A DNA stretch of 64,000 nt from Adiantum capillus-veneris (Eukaryota; Streptophyta; Polypodiopsida; Polypodiales; Pteridaceae). The DNA lies in the NCBI GenBank assembly GCA_014529385.2, contig CM043963.1:75399912-75463911 (forward strand), written 5' to 3'. The translations under genes and the position numbers were made by a program. Below the pieces are notes generated by a model. The model did not search any database and was not told the DNA's origin. It saw only the letters and a list, made by a program, of their open reading frames with translations. Below, piece by piece: positions 1-12,758 of the stretch; within the stretch, counting starts at the first letter, position 1; every line of letters begins with the position of its first letter.

Positions 1-430
1 GCGTGGTTCAGCAGCACCTGCACGGGTCTCGTCCCTCTGCCTCTGCGCGAATCAGCCTGCAGCAGGTCAGCCTGCGAGTGCTCTGTCTGCACAGTGACGT
101 CAACGCCAGCTTGTTACACCTCGGCACGCCTTGCTGCAGCAATCTCTTTGACAGTCCAGCGTTTCCACAGACCTGTTCGTTGTGTGTTCTCTGTTAGGGA
201 TTGGTGTTCACCTCTACGACAGATTGTGTGTGATGATTTCTCCAGGCTAGTTGTAATTTTTTCTCCAGTAGGCTTGTGTACAGCAAGGTTTCTTTGGTAC
301 AGTACTGTGGGCAGTGTATATACTTCTGCTTCTTTGGATTTTTTAGTAGTCGGCAGTTCATAAACGTTAGGTTCTCGGCGTATGTCAGATTTTGGTGCCC
401 TTTATTATCGCATATTAAAGAAGAAAACAG
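1..430. other. Left edge, no supported gene
   Basis: Only short overlapping reading frames without recognisable motifs are seen. The stretch precedes the first codon of the LINE ORF1 remnant at 431 and may be the LINE 5' untranslated region, but nothing in it proves that. Confidence 0.4.
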
Positions 431-1385
431 ATGGCACCTAAGTCTTCAGAAATGGGTGAAATCCGAGCTTGTTTGCTAGAGGATTTTGAGGGTGCACGGA
501 ATGCTTGGGAGGGGCACGAACGTGCTACTGAAGTGCTCATTCCTGTTCAAGCATTGATGGACCCAGTGGCCGAATATGCTTTGAATGCGATTATTCTGTT
601 TTTCCTGGGCAGGATGCCCACTACGCAAGACGTGGGTCAATGGGTGGACTTCTTGCTTAAACGCCAGGTAATTTGAGGCGTTTACTTGGTGCCAGAGGAT
701 TCTATGAAGTTTTGTTGGCAGATATTGATGCCCGTAACATGTTGCTTGAGTTGTCTCCTCTGTTTTTTGGTACTCAGATGACACATGTATTGCCGTGGAC
801 ATTTCCTAAGGACTATCAAAGCCTGATCCGTCATAAGTGCCCGGTATGGGTGGAAATCCTTGATTTTCCACGCACTTGGCGCCATTCCTTCCTATGCTTG
901 CCGCTTGTTTGGGAAAAGTGATTTGTCCTCCCAAACTCAATGCCAATACCAATCGTTTTTGTGTGCTTTGGGACACGGATATTCCCACCTCTAAGGGTAT
1001 TACTGTCAATTCGGGGGACTCACTCATTGGGAAACGCCCTTTCAAGCTGAGATGGGGAAAATTTGCAAATTCATGCTTTCGTTGTGGGAAATTTGGACAC
1101 ATGCAATCTGAATGTTCCGATCCTGTTTTGCAACCCCCTCTTTCGGTTGTCCCTCAGCCTGCGGTCTCTACTGAGAGAGAAGTCCCTAATACAATATCTG
1201 CCGATGTTGCAGCTTCTGCATTGCCTAATGTCATACCTTTGGAGAAAGGCAAGGTTAAACCTGTTGCTTCCACAAACCCTCCGAGTAAAGGAAAGTCGCT
1301 TTCTTCTTCGGAAACCAAAAATAAGGGGAAAAATGTGAGACTCGGCGGAAGGGTCTCCTTGGATAACCCCCAAGAAGACTGTTAA
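431..1385 (+). pseudogene. LINE ORF1 (DUF4283-like plus CCHC zinc knuckle)
   Basis: Three overlapping frames (431-676, 673-921, 876-1385) carry consecutive parts of one protein, so at least two frameshifts separate them. The middle part reads CPVWVEILDFP, typical of the DUF4283 region of plant LINE ORF1. Further on is a zinc knuckle CFRCGKFGHMQSEC (C-x2-C-x4-H-x4-C), then a Pro/Ser/Lys-rich tail. The family binds element RNA in the ribonucleoprotein particle. This copy is broken. Confidence 0.75.
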
Positions 1386-1677
1386 GATGCGCTTGCAGCT
1401 TTCTTCTCGTAATTATGTACCTCCTGAGGTTAAATCTGCAAGACAAAAACCCCTTCTTTGTAATGATAATTGCACTCTTGCGGATGCATGGATAAGGTGG
1501 TGCGCTCTTACAGGGATGCAGTGGATCATGGGACTTTTCAAGCATCTGAAAGCTTAGTTTCCTCTGAGACAGGCATGCAGAATACTGTGGCTGGAGTCGC
1601 GGGCTGCTGATTTTCATGTGCTTATGGGCACATCAGCTTAGTCCCTTCCTTATTTTGTCTCTTTACATATCTCTTGA

Positions 1678-4600
1678 ATGCATAGTTGTGTAAAATGCAT
1701 TTCATATAATGTGTGTGGGTTATGTAACCCTGATAAGTGGAGACTAACCTGGCACTATGTACATACATGTAAGGCAAACATTGTGGTTTTGCAAGAGCAT
1801 AATCAACATGATTATGCTGGGCAATGCTCGTATTTTGCGAGATACTGGATAGCATATGCTGGTTCGTTGGGCTTTTCGGGTGTTCTCATTATGGTTAGGC
1901 ATGAGTTGCAGCCAGTTTTGGCGTATAATGATCTAGCGCGTCGTTGGATGGTGGTTCAGTGCACGACCAATGGTTAGGTTTATGAATTTGATGGTGTTTA
2001 TGAGCACACAACCTCGGGACAACGAGCTATTTTGTGGCGTGAGATATCTTCTTATCCATGGCTTTCGAATGCATTGCTTTGTGGTGATTTCAACAATGCA
2101 CCAGCTCCATCTGATAACACTACAGGGCATTCTCACATGTTGAGCACATAATTGCAAGCTTGGACAGATCTTGTGGCATGTACAAGGATGTTGGACCCGT
2201 GGACCCTCTTGCATCCTGATGTTTCGGGGTATACATTTCAACATAGTGCCTTTTCTGCATATCATGCAAGATTAGAGCGGTGGTATGTTCTTGGCATGCA
2301 ACAATTTGATGAGTTTGTGTGAGAAATGAGCATAGACCATTCTTTGCTTTTATCTGATCAAACTCTTGTTGTGATGATGTTGCGCTTTGGGCAATTACAT
2401 TATGATCAGCCTCTTTCTAAGAAGCGTCTGTTGCACATCAACAATGCATATCTTTCACACGAGGCATTTCATGAGATGATCTATGAGGTTATTCCCCCTT
2501 TGGTTGCTCAAATGCATCTTGATCCTCATGTTGCCTGGGTTCACTTTGTTGTGCATGTGCAAAGTGTAATTCAGGACTATGGCAAGCATTACATGTTTCA
2601 ATTACGTGGTGATGTTGAGGACGCTAAGCATATGTATCGACAGCCCCAATTCTTAGCTGACACACGTTTGTTGTTAGAAACTGAATCCACGGCCCTTTGT
2701 CAAGCCCAGGTGTGTTTGCTACATAATGACAAACGAAAATTGGACAAATGGCAAGCTCGTGCTTGTCATCGAGCGTTTATAGACAAGGGATGTGCCTCAA
2801 AGCAGTTTTTCAAGCACTTGCATCATTCGCAGGTCTCTCAAACTATAAAGCGGGTAATGTGTCGACCAGGAGCTTGGACAGCTTCGAAGCGTGAGCTTGT
2901 AGATGCCATGGTGTGCCATTTTAGGACTGTTTTTGCCGCTCCCCCTGTGGCATCCGCCACAGTTATTCATGCATGTCAGCTTTTGTTATCTACAGTACAT
3001 TCGATTGTCTTGCCTCAGGATGCTTTGGCCATGGAGACGGCTTTTACAGAGAATGAATTGCACTCAGCTTTGCTTGCTCTCGGAAGATGGCGTTCGCCTG
3101 GTTGGGATGGGAATTTTTTCTCTCTTTCTGGGAGCCTTTGAAAGAACCTTTACTTTATATGATGAACGCTGCGTGGGTGAAACAGGATTTACCAATGTCT
3201 TGGAAAGAGGGTTTATTGAAGTTGTTGCCTAAACAAGCACTTTGTGAGCAGTTCTCACATTGGCAGCCAATTTCTCTTATGGCGGTGATCTATAAAATCT
3301 TAGCTAAGATCATTGTGAATCATATCAAGGAACCTCTTATGGCTGGTATCCATTCCGAGCAGTATAGATTTATCCCTTGTCGCCAGATTTTGGATAATCG
3401 GGCTAATGTATTGATTGGCATGGAATATGCCAAATGTACCCAGCAGGATGTTCTCGCAATGCAGGTAGACATTGAAAAGGCTTTCGATACGGTTCAATGG
3501 GATTACATTGTTGCTACCATGCGGGCCCTTGGCTTTGGCCCAAAGATGGTCAATGTCGTTTACTTCTTTTATGCCCGCAGTACATGTTCAAGCCTCCTTG
3601 ATTGAGCGCTCACAGAACCTTGGCCTCTTGCATGCTCTGTCAGACAGGGTTGCCCGCTTAGCGCCTTGTTGTATGCCATTGCCACTCACCCTCTCTTATT
3701 GCATTTGGATCACTTGACTTCGCTCGGTGGTCTTCATGGGCTGAAGTTGAAAGACTTTGCAGAACACGCCTATGCTCATGATTCGTTGTTCATGCCTCGT
3801 CACAACCGTGAAATTATGCAGGCATTATATACATTTGGCTTGGCAGTAGGGCTTAGGTTAACTTTCGGAAATTTAAACTCTTGCCTCTTGCTGTTTGTGA
3901 CTGGCATCATCTTTTGTAGCCAGGTGAGATTCTCGATCAGCATGTAGTGGTCAAGCATTTAGGATATCCTATCGGTCAGCAGGTTACTAATACGCAACAA
4001 ATCGATTGGGTCATGCAACGCTTGAATGTCAAATTGCACTATTGGAAACTATCTATGGCCGCTACATGTTCGGCTTCATACAGTGCAAAGTATCATGATA
4101 GCATATGTCCAGCTTTACTTGCCGTTGCTGCACTAGCCTCACTCCCGTCTCTCATTGCTGATGTCCACTATTGTATCTCACTTGTGGTGCACCAATTCTC
4201 ATAAGAAAGGTCTTCGTTTGCTAGCAATGGAGAAACTCTACACTCCAAAGTGTCTTGGCGGGCTGAATATTTTAGACCTTCGCCGCCATGCATTGGCAAG
4301 GAAGGCTATGTTATTGCCCACTCTTGCATTGCAGTCTCAGCCATGGATAGTTATGGTTGCTGATCTATGTCGACATGTTGCCACTCCTGCCTTTGGTCAT
4401 TGGCAGACTTCCCTTCGGGAGACTGTGTTTGGCAAGATGGTCGGTAATATTCCAGGTTGCTTGATCACCTCAGGCCTGCTCTCCGCTTGGAAAGTTGTTA
4501 CAGATTTTTGTTGCCTTTGGAAAGCATTCATTGGAGCAGGGCCTTTTCTTTTAGTTTGGTTGATCAATCGCCTCGTCAAGCTTACTTCCTCTCTAGTCGT

Positions 4601-4765
4601 GGTATACGCACAGTGGATGATGTGGTGGATTCATCTGGGAATTTGCTTACCTTTTCTCGAGCGGCAGCACGCTTTGGGTTGGGCATATATTGTCGTCAGA
4701 TTTGGAGCTTGCTTCGACATATACTGGATTCTTTTCTCCCTGTTCCGTTGCTGGCCAGTGGATGT
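1678..4765 (+). pseudogene. LINE ORF2 (AP endonuclease, reverse transcriptase), broken
   Basis: The endonuclease start reads ISYNVCGL near 1699 and its conserved GDFNNAP near 2082. The connecting region is the longest open piece (2326-3141). Reverse transcriptase motifs follow: WQPISLM near 3262, VDIEKAFDTVQWDYI near 3465 (first catalytic Asp), RQGCPLSALLYAI near 3640 spread over a frameshift, and YAHDS near 3772. In the last motif the first catalytic Asp of the usual YADD is a His. The sister copy at 13717 keeps YADDS. Several stops and frameshifts make the copy inactive. Confidence 0.85.
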
Positions 4766-5420
4766 GTAGCGCGGATAGCGTGTCGTGCTCTCTACAGTGG
4801 GTGCTCCTCGGTGCAATGTGCATGACAATCTCACTCCGAACACACTGAAACAAAGGAACAATAGATAACAACTGAGCTCACAGAGACACAACAGCAGACC
4901 AGAACATATGACTCGACTATCTCAAAGAACCGATACAGACTCTGGCGTGGCAGCACACTCAGCTCCAACCTAGGACTCACAGGTACAATGGGGGTGTCGA
5001 GGCTCAGATGTGTAGGGATGGTGAAGACGTGCTATAACGGCTCATAAATGTCAGCCATCTAAATCTATCCTCAAACTGAATGGTGGTGACCTGGCCACGA
5101 TGTCCACTAGACCACCGTCCGGATCCCTACTGCCACGTGTCATTGCCCAGCCTAGAGAGTCCGTCCAGTGTGAACCAGCCTAGACCAACTGTACTAACTG
5201 TGTGTCCTGTGAAAGTGACACTGTAGCCTGCTACAGGTTGCCCGCCACAAGACCGCTCACCGTCTCGGTGAGAGAAACAACTGAAACTGCTAATCGACCG
5301 CAAAAGAAACCACTACTGCACATCACTGTCATTGTAAAAAACTGCTTTGCAGTCACCCAAGAGAAAGATTAGTCGCCACACCACACGAAGCATCAGTCTC
5401 TGAAGCTGGAGCCATCAAAT
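4766..5420 (-). repeat. LTR of gypsy family B (3' LTR); upper limit uncertain
   Basis: The reverse complement of 4766-4900 matches 29960-30077 and 45020-45110, including the shared stretches GAGTGAGAT and GAGGAGCACCCA and the end CTACA. The reverse complement of 5041-5280 matches 23800-23945 joined to 29740-29790, which shows the family-B sequence without element I. The inner (upper) end is not clearly defined. It carries no gene. Confidence 0.65.
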
Positions 5421-5459
5421 CAATGGTGGGGCCCTGCTATATGTAGGCTCTCCTGTTTG

Positions 5460-7532
5460 TAACTGGGCTGCCTGGGAAGGGGCCAACCACCTATTGCTGG
5501 GTAGAGGGTAACACCTGTCCTGTAGTGTACTAAGGACGTCGAGTAACACAACCATGGTGGTGTGCTCCAACAATACCGTCGCAACAAGGAACGTTCTGCG
5601 TCTGAGGCAATGGTGACGACTGAAACCCTTGAGGATACTGTTGATTGTAGTACTGAACTGGAGTCTGTTGGTAGAGTCCCATAAATTGCTAAGAAGGACC
5701 CGTTACTGCATTCTGCACTAGTGTACCTACTCCAGTCCATCCATACCCCATACCCATCATCGTAGGCTGGGTTGCCCTATTTTCATGTAAGAGCAGTTCT
5801 CTAAATCCTTGTACCTGAGCTTGAAGATCATTAATCACTTGAGACTTTAACTTCAAGGCCTGTTAGAGTGCGAAAATAGTAGCATCCCGATCGGCGATGG
5901 CGCTCTCAGTGACTCGCAGAGATCACTCCATAGCTGCGTAAGTAGCTGCGTGACGCTGATGTGTAGCTGCCAACCGCTCTGTCCCAAGCTCAATGGTGGC
6001 AATGGCTTGCCTGGACTCGTGCAGTATATCCTCAGATAGGCGAAAAAGTGATGTAGAGTCCGACACTGTGGAAGATCCTGTAACAGTGTCAAGCGGGAGA
6101 GGGCTGGCAAGTGGTACTGCTGGTAGCACTGGGGTGGCAAGTGGCACTGCCTGTGGTGGACTTGGAGCATGCCTCTGGTGGAGTAGAGACGGTTGGAGTG
6201 GCCACAGTAGGACTAGGCATAGGGGAAGAAGCAACTCCAGTTGGGGCTTGGGAGCTAGTCACTGTGGTAGGAGTAAAAATAGCAGCAATAGCGAGAGGGA
6301 CACCCACTGTAGAAGCCACAGTTGTGACATGCATAGTGTGTTCTGTAGCGCCTCAACTTACTATCGAACAAGTAGTTGGAGTATGCGGGGAACGTTGAAC
6401 AGGTTGCTTCACTCGAAGCTGTTGGCTCTCAAAAACTGCCAGTGATACTAAAGATTCTACTGTATTCTTCACTACTTTCGCCCTCTTTTTCTTCGGTTTC
6501 CCAAGTAGATCCTTTGTCTCTTCAATAGCTTTCCATTTTGCCTTAGAACTTTTACACCGCATCTCCGCATCCACATCCATGGGGCTAACATGTATGTTAA
6601 TGACCCAGGCCAACATGGGGGCTGCAAAGCACTGAAAGCTAGATTGCATAGATTGCACCTGAGCTCTGAATCTTTTTGCCCGCGACTGTAAGGAGGTAAA
6701 TAAAATTTGATGAAAGCCACACGGGATGGTGTTGATGAGGCAGTATAGGCCATCGCAGTGAGAGAACGTAGTCGGCACGTCACATCTGCCCTTGCTTACT
6801 TTAGCAGCTCTGACCAAAAAGTAGTACTTGAAAAAGGCCCATAGATTTTTATTTCTTGCATAGTCAGCATGACTAGTACTAAGGAGCTCTTTGCATGCTT
6901 GAATGGTCGCATCTTTCGAAAGTTGTAAATAGGTTCTCGTAGCCGGTTTTACTGTAGGAAAGTTTTTCATTCCCAAAGAGTAACCAATGCGTGTAGCCGT
7001 TAGTGGGTGCCCTCTTACTTTGGGAAAAAACTTGAGAATCTCATGCACCATATCCATGGGAATATCAGTACGCAGATTGGCCTCTGCTAACGCTAAGAGA
7101 CCTAGCGTATGTAGCTGATCTTTTGATAAGACTTCTTGAAGAGACGGATGAGGCTGCTGCAGATGGAAGTTCAAAGTGAATTTGGTTTGAGTTTTGGAGG
7201 AAGGAGGCCGAGGAATTTGATGGCTCAGCACTTGAGTGATTGGCCTTCTTCTCTTTGTCTTTCGTAGCATCTTCCTGTTGGCTAGAAGACTCTGAGTCAG
7301 AGTCAGAGGCAGAGCCGGAGTCAGTTGCTTTGTAACTCTCATCACTATGATCAATGGAGGAGAGATCAGTGAGGCCATGGCTGGAGGTTTCTACATCTTC
7401 TTCTTCTATAGAACTTCTAGATGTTTCAATGGGTCTCTGGCAAGACTTCCTAGCCTTCTTGCTTGTACCCGCCATAGTGAATTGTTGTTTCTTCTGCTTG
7501 AACTCGCTGTTGTGTTCCTCAAACACGTGCAA
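5460..7532 (-). pseudogene. Extra ORF of gypsy element B, between pol and 3' LTR
   Basis: Read from 7532 downwards. An N-terminal acidic, Ser-rich segment (7532-7150) shifts frame into a 341-residue open frame (7378-6353). The central part is probably globular, followed by a Lys-rich patch (KPKKKRAK near 6490) that could be a nuclear localisation signal. Frameshifts then lead to a Pro/Thr/Ser-rich segment (6334-6100), a coiled-coil-like stretch (~6090-5800) and a Gln/Tyr-rich tail (~5690-5600). I do not recognise the family. Its place downstream of integrase is where some plant gypsy elements carry an extra or env-like ORF, but no signal peptide or membrane segment is evident. A relocated gag-type protein is an alternative. 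Confidence 0.5.
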
Positions 7533-7655
7533 AACTGAAAACGTGAGTCGAGATTATTCAAATAGGGCCTGGTTGAAAATCGAGAAAAGCTCTGCACTTG
7601 AGGGGATGTGAAAAGCCCTGCACTTATTGAGATGCGCTGCAACCTGGAACGCGAT

Positions 7656-8200
7656 GGGATAGATGCAGGAGGGGCGAGGGGGTGGGGTTAGGGTAGGGGC
7701 GACAGGTATTAGATAGGGGGGCGAGAGGGGAAAATTGGGTAGGGACGAGTGGGAGATTTGTTGAGGGGCGAGGGAATTAGAGGGTAGGGGCGAGGGAATT
7801 ACAGCGCAGGTTGGTGGATTGGTGAGGGGCGAGAAAATTGGAGGGTAGGGGCGAGGGAACTGTTTGTTGGGTAGGGGCAAGTGGCTAAGAGGGTGGAGTG
7901 AGGGGGATTGGTGAGGGCGAGGGGGGTTTTAGAGGGTAGGGGCGAGGAAAGTAGAGGGTAGGGACGAGGGGGATTGGAGAGGGGGAGGGGGGTTTTAGAG
8001 GGTAGGGGCAAGGGGAATTGGTGAGGGGCGAGGGATTTTTAGAGGGTAGGGGCGAGGGGGGTTTTAGAGGGTAGGGGCAAGTGAGCTTTAGAGGGTAGGG
8101 GCGAGGGGGGGTTTAGAGGGTAGGAGCAAGGGAAGTAGAGGGTGGGATTAGGGAGGGTTGGTGAAGGGCTAGAGGATAAGAGGGTAAGGGAGAGAGTAGA
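7656..8200 (+). repeat. G-rich minisatellite, G-quadruplex-prone
   Basis: Imperfect tandem repeats built on units such as TTTTAGAGGGTAGGGGCGAG, about 20-30 bp each, with many GGG/GGGG runs at short spacing on the plus strand. They lie between pol and the extra ORF of element B. The minus strand is the CCCT-rich one, so element and host transcripts from that strand would be C-rich here. Confidence 0.85.
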
Positions 8201-8862
8201 TAGTAGGGCCGAGAGTTAGATAGGGGGCAAAGGGGTATAGTGCACGAGAGAGAGAAAGGAGAAAGGAAGAGATAAAAAGTTGTAATGTGCTACCAGCATA
8301 ACTAGGATGTGGTCGATCACAAAAGTTAGAGCAACCAACTTCGAGCAAACTTGCATGTAATTGTAAGAGAGAGGGGAAGAGATGCAAGTAGCATGGCAGC
8401 AGGAGTGAAGCGTGCTGAAAGAGTGTTACGAAAGAGATCGCATAAGAAAGACAAGGAACTAGATGTGTGTGTGCGTGAGAGCTCACCAAAAGAGAGAGAG
8501 GGGAAGGGAGATACAACAGAGCAGGTTTGAAGTGTTAGGAAAAATACCAAAATTCAAGGATCTCTCTGACGAGAGTTGAACCTCGGACATTCAACAAATC
8601 CATGAGGACAGAGAGGCAGTAGAAACAAACCTAGCAGTAACGGTGGATCATAGTAGGACTCCAAAAACCCAATTTTATCAATGAGAGGAGAGCAAAATTG
8701 ATGCACATTGTTAAACAGAGAGAAATTTAAAGATAACACCGATTACAACTGAGATGAGAACTGACACGAGGAAGACTGGAGAAGAGGGAAAATGGAAAGC
8801 CGGAGAGAGTGAAGACGGGACAGTCATAAGGTTGTTCGTGGAGGGATAACCCAACCAAATTT
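8201..8862. other. Non-coding spacer of element B
   Basis: Purine-rich on the plus strand with short GAGAGA tracts. No motif-bearing reading frame. It lies just 3' of the integrase stop codon on the minus strand. Confidence 0.5.
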
Positions 8863-11800
8863 CTAAAGAGTCAGGACATGTGAGTGATAGCACTTAATCC
8901 TTGATCCATTTACAAGTGGCAAGGGAACCCATGCCAGAGTGACTAACTGGACAGCCCCCTGTGGCAAAATCTCTTGTACCATAAATGGCCCTTGCCAGGC
9001 TGGGACCAGCTTCTTCGCTCTTTTTAGATATTTAGCTTGATAGAGTAGCACCAGTGTTCCTTGCGTTATTTTTTGCTTTCTGAGATGGTGATCATGCCAC
9101 GCTTTGCGACGAAGTTTCTCGGCTTGCAGAGCATGTGAAGCTAACATCCTGCTTTCTTCTAACATTGAGAGACGAGAGAGGTTTGTGGAAGCAATCCCAG
9201 TTGTGACGCGAACGCTTCCTACTCTTGTTGAACCTGAGTTGAACTCATATGGTGCAATTGCTTCTAGACCAAAAGCTAGCTGGAATGGGGTGTGGTTAGT
9301 GGTTGCCTTGAAGGAGGTGCAATAAGCCCAAGCTGTGCCGAGGATAGCTTGAGCCCAAGAAATTGGATGCAGGTGACAAGCTTCCTTGAGAAGCACAATT
9401 AGCACTTCGTTAGTGCTCTCAGCTTGCCCATTTACTCTAGGATAGTAAGAGCAAGATTTGTGATAAAAAATCGGTTCGTGAGCAATGTGGAGATCAGGTC
9501 GTTGACGAAATGACTACCTCGATCACTGGTGATTTCCAGAGGGCACCCAAACTTGCAAAAAATATTTTCATACAAAAATTTTGCGATAGTGGCAGCTGTA
9601 CAATCGATGGTAGCCACCACTTCGGCCCACTTTGTTGCATAATCCGTTGCTACCAGGAGTACGATTGCCGGGTTGAGCCGGTGGAGTAATTGGACCAACA
9701 AAGTCCAAGCCCCATCGCTCAAAGGGCAACCACGCCATAGATACCTGCAAAGGGCAATTGGATTGCTTGCTAAGCTTGGGCGCACATCGCTGACAGACAT
9801 CACAAATCTTGACATGAGCAATAGCATCTCTAAATATATAGGGCCACCATAAGCTGGTCTGTAAGATTTTTTACGCCGTGATGTGACAAGGGTAGTGGCC
9901 ACCTGTAGGACCACTGTGTGCATCTTCCAAAATGTGGTCTACTTCATGAGGGGATACGCACCTGCGCAGCACACCATCTGGCCCAGATTTGTAGAGCTGT
10001 CCACCAATCAAAGAGAAGGGTCTAGACTTCAGCAAGAGTCTTCTTTTTTGCAAGGGAGAAGCATTCTTAGGATATATGCCAATAGAGAGCAGATGTAATA
10101 CATCTCCATACCATTCTGGGGTCGTGTCGACCTTGCAGAGATGACTATCCGGAAAGTCATCATCAACCCCAGTATCGCGCTCACCTGTATGTATGCGAGA
10201 CAGATGGTCGGCCATGACGTGCCGCTTGCCTGGACTAAGAACTACTTCGAAATCGAATTCCTGGAATATCAGTAGCCACCTCTAGACTCTTCCTGCAACT
10301 TGGGGTTTATTCAGAAGATAGCGTAGCACATGATGATCCGTGATGATAGTGAAGTGAACCCCTAACAAGTAATGACGAAACTTTTGTAAAGAATACACCA
10401 TAGCCAAACCTTCCCTTTCTGTGGTGCTGTAGGTGCGCTCTGCTTTGGTGAGCAGGCGACTTGCATAGTGAACAGGCAATCCAGGTTGTACTCCTTACTC
10501 TCTGAGTCAGCACAGCACCCACAGCCAGTTGATGGGCATCAGTATGCACATGAAAAGGGAGAGACCAATCTTGAGCCACTAGAATAGGTGCTTCAGTGAG
10601 GCATTTTTTGAGGTATGCAAATGCTTCAGCCTTAGGTTTTGACCATTGAAAGGGTACAGTAGCACTAGTAAGTCAGGTCAATGGTTGAGCCACCTGTGCA
10701 TACATTCGTATAAACCTGCCATGATAGCCTGTGTGGCCTACAAAGCTCTGAACACCTTTCGGGTTGATGGGAGGCGGTAACTTCAAGATGGCCACGATCT
10801 TCTCTCGATCGGGTGCTAAACTTTTGGCAGACACCACATGACCTAGAAGTGTGCCCTCAGCGACCAAAAAATGATATTTGTTAGGATTGAGATTTAGGCG
10901 TGCCTCTCTGCACCTGAGGAAATCAGCAGCGAGCTGAGCGAGGTGCTCCTCTAGATTTTCCACTGTGGTTGAGCATTGAGCACCTGAGAAGGTCGAAAAG
11001 TCGTCCATGAAGATGCGAAGATGATCCGTAAGTAAAGGCCATAATATGAGATATACTACTCAATTGAAGGAAGGTGGAGTGTTTTTCAACCCAAACGACA
11101 TTCAAGTGTAGATAAAAATACCCCAGGGAGTCACGAAGGCCGTTTTAATCTGATCACCTGGATGGATGCCCAACTGATTGTATCCATTGAACCCATCCAT
11201 AAAACTGTACAATACATGCCCTGCTACATCTTCAAGCACACGCATAGTAAAAGGTGTGGGAAAACCATCTGAGATAGTTACCTTGTTCAGAGCGCGGTAA
11301 TCTACGCACACACGGATTTTATTGGACTGCTTCTTAGGGGCTATCACCATGGGTGATAACCACTCAGAGTGCTCCACAAGTACAATGATCCCTGCCTTTT
11401 GCATTTTTCGAGCTCTGACTTGACAGCCTCTGCATACTTTGGGTCGAGCTTGTAGGCTCGGCCTCTGACAGGCTTATTAGCCCCTTCAACCAGAGGGATA
11501 GTGTGGACACCCAATTCTGGTGAAATCCCTTCCAAATCCTTGTAGGACCAAGCAAAAACATCTTTAAAAAAGTGTATAAAAGAAACTACCTGATCAAGTA
11601 ATGCAGGATGCTCCCATAACCGCGTTGCTAAGAGGACGTGCTGAGGGTTTTCATAGTCGCCCAGGTTGACTTCTTTGACCGGGTCAGGAGGTGTAACTGG
11701 GGAGGGTGCTTCGGAAGATGAAAAGTGAGCTGCCTCATGGAGCTTCGAGACATCATGGGCTGGTGTTTGATAGATTGGAAACTCTCCATACTCCTCTTGT

Positions 11801-12755
11801 AACCATCCTAGTGGAAGCTCCTCGAAGGGTAAGTCTTCAGACACAGACATAGCAGAGTGCTTTTGAGTGGGCGGGGCGTCAGATCCGGGAGATGTTAGAG
11901 GAAGAGGTGGAACATTGGCGAGCTCATGGAGAGGAGATTTCTTCCCCCTTCAGTGATGTGTTATAGGTTCACCAAGGCCGACGGCTTCCATCAGAGGAAC
12001 ACTTGAATCATGGTCATAAGAGACTTACACGCTTACTTCTTTGACTGGCGCACTTTTAGCTGTAGGGCTTGGGACACTGGTGTCAGCCTGAGGAGCTGGG
12101 AGAGAGAGTGTTACAGGCACAGGTGAGGCTTGAATAGAGACTACATAGCATGGCATCGATGTGGTAGCTTCCAACCACTGCAGCAAGTCTTCGTCAGACC
12201 CGTCAGGTGGGATAGGCTGCTCAAGGTCGAGGTTGGACTGTACTGATAATGAGCTGTAATGAACCACTGGATCCATACCTCCTTCGAGTCGAATTGGTTG
12301 CATGGGGGAGCCAGGAGTATGTATCCACATGGCGTCGTTTCCCCAATCATGAAGTGCCTTAGTATGCCGCAACCATGGTCTACCTTCAGAGGCACCTTAT
12401 CTACTATGCCCACTGGATAGACTGTCCTCTGGTCCGCCAATATAATAGTGAATGGAGCAGGGCGGGTAGGCTGCAGACCTAAAGCCAACATAGTAAACTC
12501 TAGCATCAGATTGATCCTAGATCCACCATCCACTATGACACCTGAGAATTGATGCCCAAGAATAGACACAGTGAGATGCGGACTTTTGTAGTCGGTGAGG
12601 GGAGCAGCTGGATAAGAAATCATGTAGGACTCCAAGGGCTGCACAGGTAGGTGTCTGCCACTAGGTCCCGCACAAGGATCCAGAGACTGGATGATGGAAA
12701 GGGTGTCACTTGGAAAATTTGCATCAAGTCGAAGCATGTTGTACAATGACACTTG
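8863..12755 (-). pseudogene. Gypsy pol: protease, RT, RNase H, integrase (broken)
   Basis: Order on the minus strand. Protease core GVIVDGGSRINLM near 12540 (DGG where DSG/DTG is usual), then GRPWLRHTKALHDWG near 12370. Pre-RT linker FKDVFAWSYKDLEGISPE near 11550. RT MVIAPKKQSNKIRVCVDYR near 11340, SFMDGFNGYNQLG near 11200 and FMDDF near 11005 (catalytic Asp pair kept). RNase H with HYASRLLTKAERTYS near 10470. Integrase with TDYATKWAEV near 9645, SDRGSHFVND near 9520 and NGQAEST near 9430, so the DDE triad is visible. The last 180 residues (9405-8863) include GPFMVQEI of the integrase C-terminus. Stops and frameshifts separate these blocks, so it is dead. Confidence 0.9.
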
Positions 12756-12758
12756 CTG

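Larger units (their letters stand above)
431..4765 (+). mobile_element. L1-like plant LINE, decayed, 3' end cut off
   Basis: A non-LTR retrotransposon copy with ORF1 (nucleic-acid-binding) followed by ORF2 (endonuclease plus reverse transcriptase). Both ORFs are broken by stops and frameshifts. The copy stops abruptly at 4765, where the terminal TG of a minus-strand LTR begins, so the gypsy-B element appears to have landed in this LINE. A sister copy at 13717-15440 continues further and carries the C-terminal zinc-finger region that is missing here. It is inactive. Confidence 0.85.
4766..12755 (-). mobile_element. Ty3/gypsy element B, minus strand
   Basis: Read on the minus strand, this holds protease, reverse transcriptase, RNase H and integrase (12755 to 8863), a non-coding spacer with a G-rich minisatellite, an extra ORF (7532 to ~5460) and a 3' LTR ending at 4766 with CA (TG on the plus strand). 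Its LTR family recurs at 23640-23945 plus 29735-30077 and at 44960-45110. No clear gag or 5' LTR is seen above 12755, where LINE sequence begins, so the 5' end is lost. Confidence 0.75.

Noticed and set aside
7656-8200. Telomere-like repeat
   Set aside because: Units contain GGGTAGGGGCG, not the plant TTTAGGG telomere unit, and are longer and irregular.
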